The translations under genes and the position numbers were made by a program. DNA of 64,000 bases from Tigriopus japonicus (Eukaryota > Arthropoda > Copepoda > Harpacticoida > Harpacticidae), in the NCBI GenBank assembly GCA_010645155.1, contig JAAGOF010000250.1:850756-914755 (forward strand). Direction: 5' to 3'. Below the pieces are notes generated by a model. It was not told the origin of the DNA, made no database searches, and saw only the letters and a program-made list of their open reading frames with translations. Of this stretch, positions 58,932 through 64,000 are shown in pieces. Within the stretch, counting starts at the first letter, position 1. Every line of letters begins with the position of its first letter.

Positions 58932-61440
58932 GTAAGAATGGTTACCAATTAATTCATGCCAGTTCTTGCACCACGTGCAAGATACAAGGCGGGAAGAACA
59001 AAAATGAGCTACGCCCCATCAAAATGCGAGCACAACTGTGGCCCTTTCGTGATAGGATCAATGCTAAACAAAACCATTTTTTGCCCCAACTCCTCATCAG
59101 CCCTCGCCAAATTGGCGGCTTAATTTGACTTGACGTAAAGCACCCAGGTTTTTATGGACAGGCCCTTCGTAATCTGCAGGACCCGTAGCGCCCCTTTTTA
59201 AGGTGGAGATATTAATTACAGCCTGTCGACTACATACTGGAACTCGGAGCGGGCTTGAATAGCATACCAACCTGTGGGTTTTGTTTGAGGTGGAGATTCT
59301 AGGTTGTAAATGTGGAAAAAAAAGGCACTTGGCCAATTATAGGTTATTCAACAACTCGAGTATGGATCCGCGTGTTCGAGGATTTGGCTTGCGTGGTCGA
59401 AGATATAACCGGAATTGAGTCCATATTTGGACGATATGGACGGTGAGGTTATTGTGTCATTGACAGGTCATGACCATATTCAAACTTTGAGGGGTTAAGA
59501 ATAAGAACAGTAATGATGACGATCGAGATAGACCGTAATCCAGTTTTTATGGGGCAAGGTTTTTTCCTCATCTTCAGCTTGATACTTTTGTCTGCCTCTC
59601 TCACTTACTCTCTAACTCGTGCACAAAAGACGCGTTCAATTAGTGTTTCACTTGAGAAGCCAGTCATGATGTTTCTTCTTTTGGGAATCCATCACACATA
59701 CACACACGGACTTGTTTCTTTCCAGTCATTCGAGCCCACAGATTCACATTGAATCTAGATGAGTTTCCAAACTTGCAATCCTTCTCAGTCCCAAATATCT
59801 TGAACCGTTGGTTTAGCAAGCTGTCGTGAGAAAAGCCCTTTCTTATCTGCAATGCTATTTTTGAAGAGGGTTACGGAAATGAAAGTATATGGGGTGCTAA
59901 TGGCCAACGTAGCGATGCAGTTCTGTGCTTGCATGGTTTGAAAGAACTGAAAATGATCGCAAATGATGTGAGATGCATAAAAGAGAGAGAGAGACAGATG
60001 AATTTAGAGCACTAAGATNNNNNNNNNNNNNNNNNNNNNNNNNNNNNNNNNNNNNNNNNNNNNNNNNNNNNNNNNNNNNNNNNNNNNNNNNNAAAGCCCT
60101 TTCTTATCTGCAATGCTATTTTTGGAGAGGGTTACGGAAATGAAAGTATATGGGGTGCTAATGGCCAACGTAGAGATGCAGTTCTGTGCTTGCATGGTTT
60201 GAAAGAACTGAAAATGATCGCAAATGATGTGAGATGCACAAAAGAGAGAGAGAGAGACAGATGAATTTAGAGCACTAAGATCATCACACAAGCATGACTT
60301 CTTGAGACTGTGAGACCGTACAAATACCATTGAAGGTGACTCATTCTAAAGTGCACGTGCTTGAGAATCTCGGCTTTTGTACTTCGACCAGACTTGAAAA
60401 AGGCAAACCAAAGCCCAATGCCATGCGCGTTCACGGACGCCTCTTTTCTTTTTCATGTTTCTTTCCCCGTGTCCAATGGTCTTGAACCCATTCCCATGGT
60501 CTGAACTTGAGATTATCTGAAAATGGAAAAAGATCGTCTGTCCTTTGGAAAAAAGTAAATCCAGGGTGGCGGCCCATCCCGCTTTCCTTTTCCATTACTT
60601 GGGAACCTCAATCTTGTGTAAAGGCCCCTGGTGGAGGGAAGTAAGGCAACCACGGATGGAACTTCTTATTTTTCAGCCATTGGACGTAGTTTTTGCTACC
60701 ACGTCCCTGAATTCCTTTGGCTTGTGATGTTTCAAAGTTGCCAAATTTTATGTGGTAAAAGCCAACATTCTCTCCCACGTTCTGTCGATCACAAGTCTAA
60801 AAGGATTGCTTTTCCATAGGAGTCTCTGGAGACTTCAGATATTTGCTTGATTTGATTGCCAGACACATGAAGTCCATTTCTCAAAGATGAAATATGTAAA
60901 CAATGTCGAAACAGCGACGAGGATGCCAGGCCTTCCATTTAAAGTCCATCTAGCCAGGCATCATTTTCTCCTTGGAGCCTCGACGACTTTTCCTCTGTTA
61001 TGGTTTGAGAGAGAAAGAGGAGAGACAGGCCATTTTGCCGGGAACAACTTAGCCACTTCTCTAAATTAGTTATTGGTCCCCGGGTTTCCCAACGGGGGCT
61101 GTTTCCCTGAAGGTTGGTTGGGTGTGCAGAGAGAAAAAGAGCTCACATTGAGAATGGATGCTAGCGATGATGCCAAGAGTCGGATCTGGCATTTTCTTGT
61201 GCACCCTCCAGAATATGATCCGTCTCTAGCAATCATCATCATTATCCTCAACTAAAGACCTCCTGCGTATGTGGCCTTTGTTGACAAGGCCAGAAGCATT
61301 TCTTGCTCTTGACGAATGGCTTCAGAAGCTTTGGCAACTGTCCCCCTCAGCATAATCACTCAATCCCAGATCATCTGGGCACCCTGTGCTCCATGTTGTC
61401 TGTGCTCATTAATCAAAATCCGCCCTTTTGTTGCTTTCAG
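58932..61440 (+). other. robo: robo intron 4 with assembly gap
   Basis: 2.5-kb intron containing a 74-N gap (60019-60092) and flanking duplicated sequence. No recognised coding sequence inside. Another exon hidden in the gap is unlikely, since exons 4 and 5 join in frame within one FN3 domain. Confidence 0.75.
59832..60281. repeat. duplicated about 187-bp sequence around the second assembly gap
   Basis: The sequence at 59832-60018 recurs at 60093-60281 with a few differences: TTGAAGAGG against TTGGAGAGG, GTAGCGATG against GTAGAGATG, and one more GA unit. The Ns lie between the two. As at 23.4 kb, this looks like two haplotype ends placed side by side. Confidence 0.8.
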
Positions 61441-62340
61441 ATCTTGATTTATCAGCACAATGGTCAAATCGCGTCCAATTTGAGTGTGCCCTGGCACTTG
61501 GACCACGTGGTCTTGTCCAATCTAGAGCCTCACCACACATATCATGTTCAGATCGCTGGATTCAACTCCCAAGGCCTGGGCCCTTATTCCCAACGACTCG
61601 AGGTCAGGCCTGAGCCGGAATTGGCTTATGGGACATCCTTAGCAGCCTCAGAAAAGGCAGTGGATAACAATAACTCATCCCTGGGTGCCTCATCATGGAT
61701 TATCCCCACGGTAATTTGCTTCTCCGTCTTGGCCGTGATCCTGGCTGGATATGTGATCTACACGCGGAGTCGAGGTTCACCCCGGTCTCCAACATCAATG
61801 AGACATCGACATAAATTGAAGTTGCCCTCATTCTCGGCCACGTCCTTATCCGGCCAGAAGTTATTCTTCCCATCGCGAAATCGAAAAATGGACGTTCAAA
61901 AGGAGTTTCAACTCTTGCCCTCTGCGGCGTCAAATTCTAGTACGCAAAGACCTCAAATCGCCAAAGCCTCATCCTCGGCAGAGACAATGTATTTGGATCG
62001 ACGATTTTCTTCCGGCATCTTAGCTCGACCTCGGCGAGGCTATTCCGAAGAAGACTCAGACTATGCCTATATTGATCGATCCACTCATTCCATAACAGGC
62101 TATTTGAACTCGCCCGACGAGCGGAATTTGTCGCCCTACGCCACAACTGAAATATCACCCCATCAAAGCGAGATGGGGGCTTCGTCCTCGTTAGGAGGCG
62201 GCTGTGATGTAATGCCACTGATGGGCTCCGTCTCGACCACCTTCAATGACCTCATCCCCATGGGATCAGAAATGGGAGTTCATCAACAACGCCACTCCTT
62301 AGGCGATCATCATATGGGGTCAGCTGTGATGACTCGACAG
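61441..62340 (+). CDS. robo: Roundabout receptor exon 5: end of FN3, transmembrane and cytoplasmic CC1 region
   Basis: Acceptor TTGCTTTCAG, phase 0. It completes the FN3 (ILIYQHNG .. LEPHHTYHVQIAGFNSQGLG), followed by a juxtamembrane stretch, a transmembrane helix (WIIPTVICFSVLAVILAGYV, about 61697-61757) and a basic stop-transfer (YTRSRG). The cytoplasmic part has several tyrosines (SDYAYID; TGYLNSP) and SPYATTEIS at 62131-62154. PYATT is the conserved CC1 motif of Robo receptors, known as an Abl substrate and a site of interaction with DCC/Frazzled P3. The exon ends CAG|GTAAGG in phase 0. The proline-rich CC2 and CC3 motifs are not seen, so more exons must lie beyond this window. Confidence 0.93.
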
Positions 62341-64000
62341 GTAAGGTCTAGTTTGTGATCCATCTATTTCTCGCAACGGACGGATGAAATACAAGTCTTT
62401 GGAAGGAATTGCTAGTGGTTGTCAGGTTCGTTGCAGGAGCCAAATTGTTACATTGAACTTGACAACCTTGGAGCTAACTTGGAGCTAACTCCCAATATAC
62501 AGGGTAGTCCATAATTAACGTCCCCTAGATTTTAGTAGTAATTTATGACAAAAAGATGCCAAAGCGACTTTTTTTGTAATAATAACAGGAAAAGTAGACG
62601 TGTTTATTTCGTCTAAGTAATTCAGTCATTATCAAGCTTCGTATTGTGCGGTCAGAATAAAGCGTGCGGAGTTTGAGTGGGCGAGCCACCACTAGATTCA
62701 AAGTCATAGTTTCTAAACAAGTCGCCCAATTTCACCAAGACTTGCTTCATGTATACCTACCTAAAGGTATTTCCTTAAACTGACATTTCTTCAATATTAG
62801 TGAACCATTATTGCGTTTCGATTCATTCTTTGGATGGCATGAGACACAAAATACCGATGACCCTGTAGTTTTTAAAATGCTGCCTGGACTTCCCATTACC
62901 TGCCAAAAAAAGCAATAATTCAAAACGCACGTTTTGCGAAAATGATAACTACCCAAAACCTGACGAACGGATGGTGAAACTCACTTATCGTTCTGGATCT
63001 GGATCTGACTCTTCCTCAGTGCTGGCTTGACCCTAGAGGGAAAGAGAAGCAGACGAAAAAGTTCCCAATCGAATTAACATTTCTCTTGAAGTTCTTTTCC
63101 GCATGATTGGACTGGACAGCTCTGGCTTGACCATGGATTGGACTATCGCAGATACTTTCTTTCTTTATTGGTTGGCGTGGCGTCTCCATGCCACATGATT
63201 AGGTTTCAATCCGAGACCAACCAGTTTATGTAATGCAATGTAGAGACTCATAACAAGAGATTTGGGAGTTGTGTTTTATGTATTTTGCACCATCTACGCT
63301 TTAAAAAATTTTCAAAATAATCCTCAAAATTGGCAAGTTTATTTTAAACAATTGATACATTTCTTCTTTTCGAGAAAGGTTCATTTATTGAATAGTTGTG
63401 CAATATTGAAGGTTTCATGAGTAAATTAGGTTAAAGAGATGGAACAATATAATGCATGTTCCCTGTGATCTTTTTTATCATTTTGGCTCTCTTGAAAATG
63501 TCAAAGTTCTGGCAACAATTGGTAGAAACGCTTTGTCAAATTATCCAGTACTTTTGAAAACAATTATTTTTCTTTGTTGGTCTACTAATCCCCAGAATAA
63601 ATTGCTGAGAAAACTCCGTCGTTTGTAACAAAATTAATTACCTTGGAGTTTATTTTGCAAGTACTAACAGAGCATTTGCTGGACATCCCTGTCATCATAA
63701 GTTGGTTGAGTAAGCCATCACAATCATCTTCATCATCTCCATTGAATGTGCTTTTCAAGGTTGACTGGGTGCCCATTGATCTCCAATGATTTCTTCTGGT
63801 CCAACAATCAATCGCACTCCTAAACCATTAGCGGCCTTCAAGCGGGAAACCTTGACATCTGATTAAGTGGTTGACGGATTTGCCCACGGAAACGCCAATT
63901 TGATCAACTCGTCAATTAGAGTTGAAAAGCACAACGACGTATTTAGCAGAATCTGAGGCTACAGATTCAAGGAGGAAAAGGGATATTTTTTAAATATGAA
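62341..64000 (+). other. robo: robo intron 5 (incomplete), no exon seen
   Basis: No open stretch here continues the receptor in phase 0 with plausible splice sites and proline-rich content. If the donor at 62341 were not used, the frame would stop after six more codons, which could give a short isoform. Confidence 0.5.

Noticed and set aside
1..64000. CRISPR arrays, operons, phage or other prokaryotic systems
   Set aside because: The window is intron-rich animal DNA. The direct repeats seen are minisatellites or assembly duplicates without regular spacers.

Overview
This is a eukaryotic nuclear window with genes split into small phase-matched exons by GT-AG introns and a high load of interspersed repeats. 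The recognisable genes are animal: a Roundabout-family axon guidance receptor and two Gal3ST-family sulfotransferase loci. The gene families, a Jockey/CR1-type LINE and many hAT-like elements fit an arthropod, and I suspect a crustacean such as a copepod. That last step is inference. Two runs of N are flanked by near-identical sequence, so this is a draft assembly that probably carries unmerged haplotypes.

Left part (1 to 21.5 kb). Two tandem plus-strand copies of a seven-exon galactose-3-O-sulfotransferase gene lie at 6.77-13.30 kb (copy A) and 17.31-21.45 kb (copy B). Their exon lengths and intron phases match, and both keep the PAPS-binding motifs LKTHKT and LRDP. Both are damaged by point changes: copy A has two in-frame stops and no start codon at the aligned position, and copy B has one stop and a lost splice acceptor. 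Around and inside them are two decayed minus-strand LINE copies, one in intron 5 of copy A. There are also a hAT-like element with an exact 8-bp target duplication inside the other LINE, a long-inverted-repeat family, a hAT-like MITE, a tRNA-headed SINE candidate and A+T-rich minisatellites.

Right part (23.8 to 62.3 kb and beyond). A plus-strand Robo receptor gene is assembled here from five exons whose phases fit exactly: signal peptide (23.84 kb), Ig1 (50.65 kb), Ig2 (56.84 kb), Ig3 + Ig4 + first FN3 + part of second FN3 (57.90 kb), and rest of FN3 + transmembrane + cytoplasmic PYATT (CC1) motif (61.44 kb). They give 936 codons in one open frame and end at a splice donor, so the gene runs on past the window. 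The predicted ectodomain has four Ig and two FN3 domains, not the usual five and three. Intron 1 is about 26.6 kb and contains no gene I can recognise. It does hold a nested repeat at 42.6-45.2 kb, a tRNA-like relic and microsatellites. Intron 2 carries a fold-back repeat with a hAT-like MITE inside it, and a second MITE with an internal hairpin.

No operon-like gene system, CRISPR array or prokaryotic feature is present. The main points of interest are the paired sulfotransferase relics, the reduced Robo architecture and the multi-level transposon nesting.
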